The translations under genes and the position numbers were made by a program. This document shows, piece after piece, positions 18,082-27,128 of a DNA stretch of 47,455 nucleotides. Where the stretch lies: assembly GCA_016282495.1 (NCBI GenBank), contig JAEEKR010000037.1, positions 1 to 47,455 on the forward strand, given 5' to 3'. The stretch is from Candidatus Saccharimonadota bacterium. GTDB lineage: Bacteria; Patescibacteriota; Saccharimonadia; Saccharimonadales; Saccharimonadaceae. Position 1 is the first letter of the stretch; each line of letters starts with the position of its first letter. The notes under the pieces are model-generated. The model had not been told where the DNA came from. It worked only from the letters and a program-made list of their open reading frames with translations, and made no database searches.

Positions 18082-19437
18082 ATGTTCGATGTGTGGAAAA
18101 ACGTTTTAGCTGAAATTGAGCGTTCTATTCCTGCGATGTACTATAAGACTTTTTTTGATAAAACCGAGCTTGTATCAATGGGGGATGGGGTAGCTACTAT
18201 TGGAACGCCTAGTCCGTTTAGTAAAACTCAACTTGAAAGAAAGTATCACGATATCATTAAGAAGGCTCTAGAAAATAACGATATAAAGGTAAAATCGATT
18301 AACTACATCGTGATTTCTAGTAAGCCTAAAGCTAATAATAGAAATATTGTTCAGGTTATTAAAGAGAAAGCGAGCAGGCCGCGAGATACTTTTTCTGTAG
18401 AGACTGATTTTTCTAAAACTAACCTTAACCCTGGATACACGATGGATAATTTTGTAGTAGGGTCTAATAACGACCTCGCGGTAAGTGTTGCGGAAAACGT
18501 GATTAATAACCCTGGTACAAAGTATAATCCATTCTTCCTTTATGGTGGCCCTGGGCTTGGTAAAACTCATCTTGTACAAGCAATCGGCAATGAACTCTTA
18601 AAAAATAATCCTAAGATTAAAATTCTTTATGCGCCGATGAATCGTTTTTATGCGGACTTTATTAATTCTATAAAAAATAAACGTGGGGATGAGTTTTCGC
18701 AAAAATTTTACAAGCTTGACGTCCTCATCATTGATGATTTTCAGATGATTATTGGCAAAGAAAAGAGCCAAGAGGAGTTCTTTAATATTTTTAACGAGCT
18801 TCATCAGAGAAATAAGCAGATTATTGTTACAAGTGATAGATTGCCTAGCCAGATTAAGGAAGTTGACACAAGGTTAGCTTCTAGATTAACCTGGGCGGGC
18901 GCAATCGATCTCCAGATGCCTAAGTTTGAAGATAAGTGTGCGATTCTAAAATCTAAGGCAGAGTTTGAAGGGATAGAAATAGAAGATGAAGCGATTGAAT
19001 ATATCGCTGAAAACGTAAAGACTAATATTCGTGATCTTGAGGGCGAGTTCAAGAGGCTTCTTGCGATGTCAGAGTTTCGCAATAAGTCACCTTTAGAGCT
19101 TATTCAAGATGGTTATATAAGTGGTATTAATAAGGGTACAAGAGTTCGTGCAGTTTCTCCCAAGCAAGTAGTCGAGAAGGTGGCAAAATATTATCAACTA
19201 ACTCCAAAAGAGTTATGTGGTAAAAGTAGGGTCTCTCATATTAAAAACGCCCGCCAGGTGGCAATGTATATATTATCTAAAGAATTACAGATGAGTACTA
19301 CTAAGATCGCATACGAGGTGGGTGTAAAAGACCACACTACAGTTATGCATGGAGTTAAAAAGATCGAGTCTGACCTTAATTTAAATTATGGCCTTCGCGA
19401 TGAAATTGAGGCTATTCGGGAGAAGATTTATGGTTAG
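18082..19437 (+). CDS. dnaA: chromosomal replication initiator DnaA
   Basis: DnaA binds oriC, melts it and loads the helicase. The 451-aa protein has domain I (residues 1-80, VWKNVLAEIERSIP), a short linker, an AAA+ domain with Walker A GGPGLGKTH and Walker B VLIIDDFQMI, and domain IV. The DNA-binding signature near the end reads VGVKDHTTVMHGVKKIE. An AGGAGG-type ribosome-binding site precedes the ATG. The gene lies between two box clusters, the usual oriC arrangement. Confidence 0.98.
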   Translation: MFDVWKNVLAEIERSIPAMYYKTFFDKTELVSMGDGVATIGTPSPFSKTQLERKYHDIIKKALENNDIKVKSINYIVISSKPKANNRNIVQVIKEKASRPRDTFSVETDFSKTNLNPGYTMDNFVVGSNNDLAVSVAENVINNPGTKYNPFFLYGGPGLGKTHLVQAIGNELLKNNPKIKILYAPMNRFYADFINSIKNKRGDEFSQKFYKLDVLIIDDFQMIIGKEKSQEEFFNIFNELHQRNKQIIVTSDRLPSQIKEVDTRLASRLTWAGAIDLQMPKFEDKCAILKSKAEFEGIEIEDEAIEYIAENVKTNIRDLEGEFKRLLAMSEFRNKSPLELIQDGYISGINKGTRVRAVSPKQVVEKVAKYYQLTPKELCGKSRVSHIKNARQVAMYILSKELQMSTTKIAYEVGVKDHTTVMHGVKKIESDLNLNYGLRDEIEAIREKIYG

Positions 19438-19440
19438 TTT

Positions 19441-19650
19441 TGTGGAAAATATGTGGAATAGTCTGCGAAAAAGTCTGGGGATTTTTGGTGGAACTTTTTG
19501 CACTGTTTGTTTAAATTTTGATTATTTTATTAGTTCTTGGTGGAATTCCACTTGTTTTTCACAAGTTTTCCAAAAGTTTTACGCATGGTTTTATTCTAAA
19601 ATTACCCCTATTTTTTGTGATAAAATGGGTGGTTTTACACAGTTTCCACA
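19441..19650. other. oriC, downstream DnaA boxes and candidate unwinding region
   Basis: The 252-bp dnaA-dnaN spacer holds exact TTWTNCACA matches at 19441-19449 (minus), 19555-19563 (plus) and 19633-19641 (plus). Near matches lie at 19452-19460, 19616-19624 and 19642-19650. A T/A-rich stretch at 19509-19532 could be the unwinding element. A perfect 12-bp palindrome GTGGAATTCCAC is at 19540-19551. No gene fits here. Confidence 0.82.
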
Positions 19651-19689
19651 TAGCCTACTATTACTACTAAATTAAAAAGGAGGATAAAA

Positions 19690-20796
19690 ATGAAGATCGA
19701 AACCACACAAGAAAAACTTACTAAGGCATTAAATATTGTAAGTAAAGTAGCTATGGGTGCCAGAAATAGCCTACCTATATTAAATAACGTACTTATAAAA
19801 GTAAATAAGAAAAAGGTGTCTCTTACCACCACTAACTTAGATATGGCCGTAGTAGATTATTTACCTGTAAGCAATAGCGAAGATGGTGAAATAACAGTAC
19901 CAGCAAGGCTATTAGCTGAATTTGTAAGTAATTTACCAAAAGGTGAAGTGATTAAGATTTCTTCTAAGGATACAAAGATTAAAATTGAAGCTGGAAAGTA
20001 TTCCTCGGTTATGAATGGAAGTTTATCGGATGATTTTCCGGAACTTCCTGATATAAATGAAAAAGAAGCGGTAAAATTTAAGGTTTCTGCAGAAGAGTTT
20101 AAAATTGGACTTAATCAGGTTATTATTGCGAGTAGTAATGATTTAACTAGGCCAGCGCTTACGGGTGTATATTTTAACTCTGATGGTGGAAAACTATATG
20201 TAGCAGCCACGGACGGATATCGCTTAGCAGAGAAAAAACTTGTAGATAAAATTTCTGATGAAGTAGCTGTGATTATCCCTACTTCTTCCCTCCAGGAGGT
20301 TCTTCGTTCTATTAATGAAGAAACAGAAGAAATTGAGGTGTTACTTGATGAATCTCAAGCAAGATTTAGGCTTGGTGAAACCGAAATTACCTCTAAGTTA
20401 ATTGATGGAAGTTTTCCAAACTATAGGCAATTAATACCAAAAGATAATACATCAACGGTAGTTTTAAATAGAGATGAACTAATGAGAGTAACAAAACTTG
20501 CAGCACTATTTGCGAAAGAGGTTGGTGGCTCGATTGTTTGTGAAGCTAAGGCTGATGAGAGGGTATTTTCAGTGGCTTCGATTGCAAATGAGTTTGGCGA
20601 GAATGACTCTAAAATAGAAGCGGAAATTGAGAAGGATGATAAAGTGACGCTTAATTCTAGGTTTTTAATTGATGCACTTAATTCTCTTAGTGAAAATACG
20701 GTAAAATTTGGTTTTTCGGGTGATCTTTCTCCTGTGGTAATTAGAAACAATAAGAAACAAGATTATACGCATATTATTATGCCTCTTAAGGGTTAG
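19690..20796 (+). CDS. dnaN: DNA polymerase III sliding clamp (beta subunit)
   Basis: DnaN forms the ring that tethers the replicative polymerase. The 368-aa length, three repeated clamp domains and motifs such as ARNSLPILNNVLI, SSNDLTRPALTGVYF, ATDGYRLAEKKL and the terminal HIIMPLKG match the family. An AAGGAGG ribosome-binding site supports the start. It ends exactly where recF begins (TAG-ATG), so the two are coupled. Confidence 0.98.
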   Translation: MKIETTQEKLTKALNIVSKVAMGARNSLPILNNVLIKVNKKKVSLTTTNLDMAVVDYLPVSNSEDGEITVPARLLAEFVSNLPKGEVIKISSKDTKIKIEAGKYSSVMNGSLSDDFPELPDINEKEAVKFKVSAEEFKIGLNQVIIASSNDLTRPALTGVYFNSDGGKLYVAATDGYRLAEKKLVDKISDEVAVIIPTSSLQEVLRSINEETEEIEVLLDESQARFRLGETEITSKLIDGSFPNYRQLIPKDNTSTVVLNRDELMRVTKLAALFAKEVGGSIVCEAKADERVFSVASIANEFGENDSKIEAEIEKDDKVTLNSRFLIDALNSLSENTVKFGFSGDLSPVVIRNNKKQDYTHIIMPLKG

Positions 20797-21792
20797 ATGA
20801 TAATAAAATCTATAAAACTGACTAACTTTAGAATTCATGAGAGTTATAAGTTAGAGTGTAATAAAGAAACCTCTTTAATAGTGGGTGAGAATGGGTGTGG
20901 TAAAACGTCGGTGCTTGAAGCGATATATGAAGCGATGCGGGGAAAATCTTTTAAAGCGGTAGATAGCGAAATCTTAAAGCGCGGTGAGAATTTTTATCGG
21001 GTGGAGCTTAACTATATAAATGGTGAGAAAATAGTGGTGGTATATGATGGAAAGAAAAAAACCTTTCTTGTGGGTGATAAAAAGACTGCGAGGCTCCCAA
21101 AGAAAGAAAGATATCCGGTGGTATTGTTTGAGCCGAGTGATTTAAACTTAATTAGTTCTAGTCCAAATCGGAGACGAGAATACTTTGATCGAATGTTTGG
21201 TCAGATTGATGATAAATATAGTGTTTCCCTATCTAAATATAATAAAGCTTTAAAACAGCGAAATGAGCTACTAAAATCCGAGTTTTTAAAGAGCGAAGAT
21301 GTGTTTTCTTGGAATGTGATGCTTTCTAAATATGGATGTGAACTTTTTAAAATGCGCCTTGAGATGATGGCGCAGATCAATAAGGACTTAACAAAGGTTT
21401 ATCGAACGATTGCGGATAATAAGGATGAGGTCTCTATAGAGTATTTAGGTGTTGGTGAAGATATAAGTGAGAGTAAATATCTGAAGGAGTTAGAGAGTAG
21501 TTTTGAGCGAGATAGGATTCTTGGACACACGACATTTGGGGTGCAAAAGGATGATTATAAGTTTATATTTAATAAAGTTGCAGCGGATGGTTCGGCTAGT
21601 AGAGGAGAGGTGAGAAGTATTGTTTTAGCACTAAAATTTATTGAGGCTGCGATTGATTATGAAAAACTCGGTAAAAAACCAGTGATTCTGCTTGATGATG
21701 TGTTTTCTGAATTAGATGAGAAGCGTCAAAAATGTTTGGTAAGAAACTTTAAAGATAATCAGATTATTTTGACGAGTGTAGAAGAGGTTTAA
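20797..21792 (+). CDS. recF: DNA replication/repair protein RecF
   Basis: RecF is an SMC-like ATPase that helps load RecA at gapped DNA. It shows Walker A GENGCGKTS, the VLFEPSDLNLISSSPNRRRE segment and Walker B PVILLDDVFSELDEKR. With 331 aa it is somewhat shorter than the usual 360-370. The 3' end overlaps the convergent 250-aa gene by 4 nt. gyrB, a common next gene, is absent here. Confidence 0.95.
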   Translation: MIIKSIKLTNFRIHESYKLECNKETSLIVGENGCGKTSVLEAIYEAMRGKSFKAVDSEILKRGENFYRVELNYINGEKIVVVYDGKKKTFLVGDKKTARLPKKERYPVVLFEPSDLNLISSSPNRRREYFDRMFGQIDDKYSVSLSKYNKALKQRNELLKSEFLKSEDVFSWNVMLSKYGCELFKMRLEMMAQINKDLTKVYRTIADNKDEVSIEYLGVGEDISESKYLKELESSFERDRILGHTTFGVQKDDYKFIFNKVAADGSASRGEVRSIVLALKFIEAAIDYEKLGKKPVILLDDVFSELDEKRQKCLVRNFKDNQIILTSVEEV

Positions 21793-22541
21793 TAATTATA
21801 GAAGTATTTTATTTCACTTCTAATTTTATATTCATTAAGGTTAAGTCCTTCCGAAGTAAGCCTTTGTTTGGCGGATTTTATGCAGGTATCCAACGAAGAT
21901 TCTGTTGTGTTGTTTTTATAATCACTATTAGTTGGATGATAATAAATATCAACTCCATAGCCACTTTTTGACTCAACTGATTTAAACGGGCTCATCCAAC
22001 AGTCTTTATTTATGACCATATCTACAGATAATAGAGAATCTGTCTTGGTAGAAATTGCTGGATTTTGGTTACAATTAAAGTCCGGGTAAATAGAATCTTC
22101 TTCTGATAAACAGTAGATTTTTGCTGCTCCTAAATCTATATCGATGTCATTTTGTGTTTCTTCCGTCCAATAAAATTGAGTTTGATAAGAATATTTTAAT
22201 TCCGGTATATCTAAAATGAAATTTATAGAATAGACATCTACTCCAGCAGTGTTTTTTGTGGTTGTTTGTGCTGGCTCGCCTCGAATAGTTCCATGATAGA
22301 CTTTTTGATTATTAATATTATTAATTTGATTTTGTTGTGTAATATAAGAATATAGTGTTTTTTGGATCTCGTCTTTTTGGATAGCTGGGACATCTGCATA
22401 TTTATCCAAGTTATCAATGATTATAGTATTATTTGATGATGGCTTTGAAAAATAGAATATAAATATGAGTACGAGAATTATGATAAGAATTATAAATATA
22501 AGGAGTAAAAATTTTTTGTTTTGTAAAAGTTTATTATTCAT
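21789..22541 (-). CDS. membrane-anchored protein of unknown function, secretion-module associated
   Basis: No family recognised. A 250-aa protein with a basic N-terminus and one strong membrane helix (FLLLIFIILIIILVLIFIFYF), then about 215 extracytoplasmic residues rich in Asn, Thr and Tyr with four cysteines (IYCLSEE, FNCNQN, DCWMSP, DTCIKS). Its start overlaps the stop of the wall hydrolase gene by 8 nt. This makes it the last gene of the VirB-like operon and a candidate assembly or surface factor of that apparatus. Confidence 0.7.
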   Translation of the reverse strand: MNNKLLQNKKFLLLIFIILIIILVLIFIFYFSKPSSNNTIIIDNLDKYADVPAIQKDEIQKTLYSYITQQNQINNINNQKVYHGTIRGEPAQTTTKNTAGVDVYSINFILDIPELKYSYQTQFYWTEETQNDIDIDLGAAKIYCLSEEDSIYPDFNCNQNPAISTKTDSLLSVDMVINKDCWMSPFKSVESKSGYGVDIYYHPTNSDYKNNTTESSLDTCIKSAKQRLTSEGLNLNEYKIRSEIKYFYNY

Positions 22542-24462
22542 AAGTTTTCCCTAAATGATTAAAGTCTAGACCATTTCTTAAATCAACATAACGATAATCA
22601 TATCCGGTAGTGTCTGGGTTATATTTTCGCATAGTTAGCCTTTTACCACCTCTACTAGCGGCCATGTTGTGCTCTAAAGTTATTATTTCTCCACTATCAG
22701 TTACGTCTATAACGATACCAGTGTGTCCATTTCCACCATCTCCATATGAGAAAATACTCCATGGTGTAGGGGTGGTCGAAACTTGTAATTCGGAATTATT
22801 GGCTGCTAAATTATTTACTACGCCTACACCCGCTCCACCACCATACTTATAATTAGTAAACATAATGACAAACCATCCAGAAAGAGCTGTACATTGTCCA
22901 CAGTCTGCCCCGCCAAAACAGTTGCCGACCGTGGAGAGATAGTCTTTATCTTCTTGTGATAAATCTGACATATTTGCTAGTTTAGTTTTATCGATAGATG
23001 TTTTCCTCTCTACGATCGTATATGTGCTTGGGTCATCGGCGTTATAATATTTTGCGACCGTTGGGACGGTTGCATTAGTATCATAAAGATAATTTGCATC
23101 TCTAACGTACTGTTGTAAGAATGCTAAAGCATCGCCTGGATCAGCATTGACGGGGTTGCAGTCTATTATAGAGGATGGAGCAAGTCCGGTAAATTTTGAA
23201 TAGGCTTCTTCGGCGGCAGCGATACGTTTATGCACGTCTTGGTATGCTCTACCTTTGTATGGAGTATAATGCTCGATATAACCATCCCCGCCATGACCTA
23301 AGCCTGTGGCACCTTCGAACTTAACAAGAAAGATTTCAGTTGCAAGAGGGATTGTGTCTGCTTTTTTTATTTCTGTTATCCAGGATTTACCAGCCGCTGC
23401 TCCATAGTCCATAGCAAACTGCATTTCTACTTCTAGCATTCCGCGAAGATCTTCTAAAGGCATAAGCTTACCTTCTGCATTATCGGTGAGGTACTTCCAA
23501 TATCGAGAGTCGTCTATATATTTTGAATAGCCTTTTTCCTTAAGAATGGGGTAAAGTTTATTTATCCAGATATAATCTGCGCTTTCATTGTCGCCCCATT
23601 GGAATAACCCCCAGTAGTGTGGGTTACTGGCCTCGTGGGCGCTTGGGGTATAATTACTTTCTACATAGGCATTACCCATAATAGCAGCAACCTGGACTTC
23701 GGTGAAACCTTGATTCCTAAAGAAACTCCAGATAATTTCTTGTGCGGATGATCCTGCGGTAGCTTGTGCAGAACCGCTAGGCAGGGCGTTATATATGACG
23801 TCTACCCACGTCTTATAACCATCGCCGACTTTTGGATGAGTATTGGCTGGACTATCGTCTGTTGTAAAGAACTCGTCTTTATAACCATTATCGGCCCAGT
23901 CTGCTATAACAATGTTTTTATTATCTTCGGCGAGTTTCTTTATTAAAGTATTTTGAGAGCCATAATCATTAGGGGCTTTTGTCTTGGCGGTAACTAGAAT
24001 GACTTTAGTATCTGTGTTGATCGAACTGGTGAGCGTGCTTATTGTGCTATCGGACCAGGTGCCATTTGTGCCAAGAGCAAAGACCAAATATGGTCTTAGG
24101 TTGTCTTTTCCGATATTACTGAGGATATCTAGGCCTTGTGAAACCGTTCTACCTTGTTGAGAATCTATTTCTACGCCAGGCAGCTTTTCTTCGATGATGG
24201 TTTTCGCTCCGTCGGTATAAGAATCACCAATCCAGGTGATTTGATCGCCAGAAGGTTTAGCTCCGTACATTGGGTTACAATTAGATAATTGTTCTGACGG
24301 ATCGTAAAACATAATGTTGTTTTCGGCAAAAATGTCTAAAGTAGTAGCGTCGATAGCGGCGGAGCTATTTGAAAAGAATGTGACGGACAAAAGGGGTCCA
24401 AACAGTATCAAAATGATTGATAACAGCAAGAGAAAATATGACCTCACTTGAACACGATGCAT
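22534..24462 (-). CDS. SGNH / phage-tail-lysozyme-like / CHAP wall hydrolase
   Basis: A 642-aa exported protein with three domains. After a signal or anchor helix (residues 8-30), residues 70-230 resemble an SGNH esterase/acetyltransferase module: ITWIGDSYTDG (nucleophile Ser), FALGTNGTW and NTHPKVGDGY. Residues 240-430 match phage-tail lysozymes: FFRNQGFTEVQVAAIMGN, AYVESNY (likely catalytic Glu) and WGLFQWGDN. Residues 500-640 form a CHAP amidase/endopeptidase: CGQCTALSGW (Cys) and GHTGIVIDV (His). It plays the VirB1 role, opening peptidoglycan for the secretion apparatus encoded next to it, and could also act on a partner cell. Confidence 0.84.
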   Translation of the reverse strand: MHRVQVRSYFLLLLSIILILFGPLLSVTFFSNSSAAIDATTLDIFAENNIMFYDPSEQLSNCNPMYGAKPSGDQITWIGDSYTDGAKTIIEEKLPGVEIDSQQGRTVSQGLDILSNIGKDNLRPYLVFALGTNGTWSDSTISTLTSSINTDTKVILVTAKTKAPNDYGSQNTLIKKLAEDNKNIVIADWADNGYKDEFFTTDDSPANTHPKVGDGYKTWVDVIYNALPSGSAQATAGSSAQEIIWSFFRNQGFTEVQVAAIMGNAYVESNYTPSAHEASNPHYWGLFQWGDNESADYIWINKLYPILKEKGYSKYIDDSRYWKYLTDNAEGKLMPLEDLRGMLEVEMQFAMDYGAAAGKSWITEIKKADTIPLATEIFLVKFEGATGLGHGGDGYIEHYTPYKGRAYQDVHKRIAAAEEAYSKFTGLAPSSIIDCNPVNADPGDALAFLQQYVRDANYLYDTNATVPTVAKYYNADDPSTYTIVERKTSIDKTKLANMSDLSQEDKDYLSTVGNCFGGADCGQCTALSGWFVIMFTNYKYGGGAGVGVVNNLAANNSELQVSTTPTPWSIFSYGDGGNGHTGIVIDVTDSGEIITLEHNMAASRGGKRLTMRKYNPDTTGYDYRYVDLRNGLDFNHLGKTYE

Positions 24463-24493
24463 ATATGTTTATATTATAGCATAAAGCTAGTAG

Positions 24494-26320
24494 TTATTGG
24501 GCGGATTTTTCGTTTGGATTAGTAGTGATGAGCTTTTCTTCAGTTTCAGAGGCAATGATTTGAATATGGACGTGGTTTGGTCCAGCAAAGAACAGTCCTT
24601 GACCAACTGGGAAGTTGGCGAGGCGTTTCTTCTCTTCACTTGTGAGTTTAAACACGTCTGAAAGAACATCTACAGCGGAAGCAGATTGTTTGAGCAAGAG
24701 TTGCATTGATGAGTTGGCGACAATGGCTCGGCCCATTTTACTACTCATAAAGTCTTCGACGTCCTGAGTAATAGTAGTGAGACCAAGATAATACTTACGA
24801 GCACGTTTAGCGAGTGAGAAGAGGAAGTTTGCTGAATCATCATATTTCATAAGTTGCCAAGCCTCGTCTACTACGAGTAAGCGTTTCTTTTGTTGGGCGC
24901 GGACGATATTCCAAATATGCGACAACACAATATACATAGCTACTGGGCGAAGCTCATCTTCTAGATCGCGGATATTAAAGACGACCATTTGGTTATTGAT
25001 GTCCACATTGGATTGCTGAGAGAAGATGCCGGCAAAAGTACCAGTAGTGTATTTGCGAAGACGCTGGGCTAGTTGAGGGCCGGTGCCTTCCATGTGGAGT
25101 AAGGTATCGTAGAGATTCATAATGGTTGGTGGAGGGGATTGATGGGTCAGAGGATCGGAAGTAATGCCGGCACGAGCATAGGTGTCGATAAGGGCCTGGT
25201 CGAGATCGGCTTCTTCGTTAGCGGTAAGGGCTGGAACCATTTGACCGTTAGCAGCGATTTGGTTTCCGCCGAGCATAAGACGGAAAAGACCATGCAAGGT
25301 GACAAGGTTTGCACGTAACGCGTCGTTTGCTTCTTCTGTATCTACTACTTTTGGAAGATCAAATGGATTGATGCGAACATCAGAATTGAGCGACAAACGA
25401 ATATATGAACCTCCAACAGCGTCACTGAGTTTTTGGTACTCGTTTTCTGGGTCGATGATAATTATTTCACTCCCAATCATCATGGAACGGAGACACTCTA
25501 GCTTAACGGTGAATGATTTACCTGCACCAGACTTAGCAAATACTACCATGTTGGCATTTTCTAGAGAGAAACGATCGAAGATAACAAGACCGTTGTTATG
25601 CATATTGACACCATATAGAATACCGTTGTCTTGAGTGAGGTCGGCAGAAGTGAATGGAAAGCTGGTAGAAATGGCACCAGTGTTCATGTTGCGGCGGATT
25701 TGGAGCTGGTCGGTACATTGCGGAAGCGTACTATTCATCCCTTGTTCTTGCTGGCTACTTGCAACTTTAGAGAAGACCATGAGTTGGCCAAAGATAGTTT
25801 CAATTTTTTGCTGAACAAAGCGGAGTTCATCCAAAGAGTCGGCCCAAAGAGTGACATAAAGCCCGAAGCGGAAGAATTTTTCGGCACCAACTTGGAGTTG
25901 ATCGCGGAGCTCTTCGGCGTCGGAAATGGCAGCTTCAAGCTCTGGATCACGAACTTTACCTCGTTCGGCATTAACATCCATTGATGCTTCAAGCTGGGTA
26001 ACTTTTTTGCGAAGGTTTTTCATGACTACGCCTGTATCTACTGGGTAGATATACATAGAGACGTCTAAAACTTCATCAATGTTAATTATTGGTGATAGCC
26101 AGCCAGTAAAAAGCATGCGCGGGTAGCCGTAGACGTATAACGTGCGACCATATTTAGTGCCAAGGCGGAAATGATCGGTAAAGAATTCAATAGAGGATGG
26201 AGATATTAAATCACGTAGTGTGGTAATACCCTGCTCAAAAGCACGTTGAACTTCTGCGTCTTCCCTGGTTTGAGCTTGGGCGGCAATTTCCGCCGGAGAA
26301 AGTTGTCTATTGCCCTGCAT
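24494..26320 (-). CDS. virB4: VirB4/TraC-type secretion ATPase
   Basis: The 608-aa protein is the energising ATPase of a type IV secretion-like system. It has an N-terminal region of about 220 residues, then NNGLVIFDRFSLEN, Walker A FAKSGAGKSFTV, IIIDPENEYQ, and later Walker B KRLLVVDEAWQLM with TTITQDVEDFM. These are typical of VirB4. The N-terminal domain of classical VirB4/TraC seems to be a separate gene just upstream, overlapping by 14 nt. No VirD4 coupling protein is seen in the window. Confidence 0.93.
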   Translation of the reverse strand: MQGNRQLSPAEIAAQAQTREDAEVQRAFEQGITTLRDLISPSSIEFFTDHFRLGTKYGRTLYVYGYPRMLFTGWLSPIINIDEVLDVSMYIYPVDTGVVMKNLRKKVTQLEASMDVNAERGKVRDPELEAAISDAEELRDQLQVGAEKFFRFGLYVTLWADSLDELRFVQQKIETIFGQLMVFSKVASSQQEQGMNSTLPQCTDQLQIRRNMNTGAISTSFPFTSADLTQDNGILYGVNMHNNGLVIFDRFSLENANMVVFAKSGAGKSFTVKLECLRSMMIGSEIIIIDPENEYQKLSDAVGGSYIRLSLNSDVRINPFDLPKVVDTEEANDALRANLVTLHGLFRLMLGGNQIAANGQMVPALTANEEADLDQALIDTYARAGITSDPLTHQSPPPTIMNLYDTLLHMEGTGPQLAQRLRKYTTGTFAGIFSQQSNVDINNQMVVFNIRDLEDELRPVAMYIVLSHIWNIVRAQQKKRLLVVDEAWQLMKYDDSANFLFSLAKRARKYYLGLTTITQDVEDFMSSKMGRAIVANSSMQLLLKQSASAVDVLSDVFKLTSEEKKRLANFPVGQGLFFAGPNHVHIQIIASETEEKLITTNPNEKSAQ

Positions 26321-27119
26321 TTGGAGTTCCTTTCTTTACATATGTTGTTGCTAGTCTAGAAAAGTCTACAAGCGGCTCGCGTACGGCTGTGTCTGGGTTG
26401 TTGAAGTTATAGAATAGTTCGCCGAGCTGTTTAGTATTTAGACGGATAGAGTTTACACCGACCTGATGTAAACCGGATACTACAGAATCAATACGGTTAT
26501 TAAGTTCGGTAGTAGCCTTGTCATAAGTGGCGCGATCAATACGAGTAACTTGAGGTTCTTTTTCTTTGCTAAAGCTCTTAAAGATGTTCTTAGTTTGTTG
26601 AAGAATTTTTTCGGCGTCTGCTGAGGAATAATATGGAATGATTATGAAAAATGATTTATCCATAATGTTGGCTTCTTGCGAAAGGATATCGATGAAATCG
26701 ATGTAGTCATCCATAAGTACACCAAGAAGCATATTGTCATTATTGCGACGGATTTGAGAAAGCTTGTCGATATATGGACCAATATCAACGCGTTGAGAAC
26801 GAATAAGTATTTGAGTAGTAAAGGTGAGAGAGTTTAAGAAGTTTTGATAAGAATATTCAACCGCTTCTCGCTCTTGTTCAGACATAAGATCAAAGTTGAT
26901 AGATTGGCAAGCGATAACGGCACGGAAGGAACCGTCTTTCATAATTACCATGTTGTCGCGGATTTCGGATATTAAAAGTGTAGTTTGAGTGGCTAATGGT
27001 ACATCTGGTGTAACATTAGCAATGGCAGCTTGCTGGCCTTGCGATGCGATTGGTGCCTGACCTTGAGGGGCTTGTTGTGGCATTTGTTGTGGTGGCATTT
27101 GTTGTTGTCTTGGATCCAT
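26307..27119 (-). CDS. TraC N-terminal-domain-like protein of the secretion module
   Basis: A 270-aa soluble protein. The first 40 residues are Gln/Pro/Ala-rich, followed by a domain like the N-terminal part of TraC/VirB4 (TTLLISEIRDNMVIMKDGSF, then TTQILIRSQRVDIGPYIDKL). No Walker motifs are present. Its position directly before virB4 with overlapping ends suggests a split VirB4 whose halves work together. PrgI, TraC-N and VirB4 in a row is an order I recall from CPR genomes; that is memory, not a search. Confidence 0.72.
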   Translation of the reverse strand: MDPRQQQMPPQQMPQQAPQGQAPIASQGQQAAIANVTPDVPLATQTTLLISEIRDNMVIMKDGSFRAVIACQSINFDLMSEQEREAVEYSYQNFLNSLTFTTQILIRSQRVDIGPYIDKLSQIRRNNDNMLLGVLMDDYIDFIDILSQEANIMDKSFFIIIPYYSSADAEKILQQTKNIFKSFSKEKEPQVTRIDRATYDKATTELNNRIDSVVSGLHQVGVNSIRLNTKQLGELFYNFNNPDTAVREPLVDFSRLATTYVKKGTPNAGQ

Positions 27120-27128
27120 ATTTACCTC

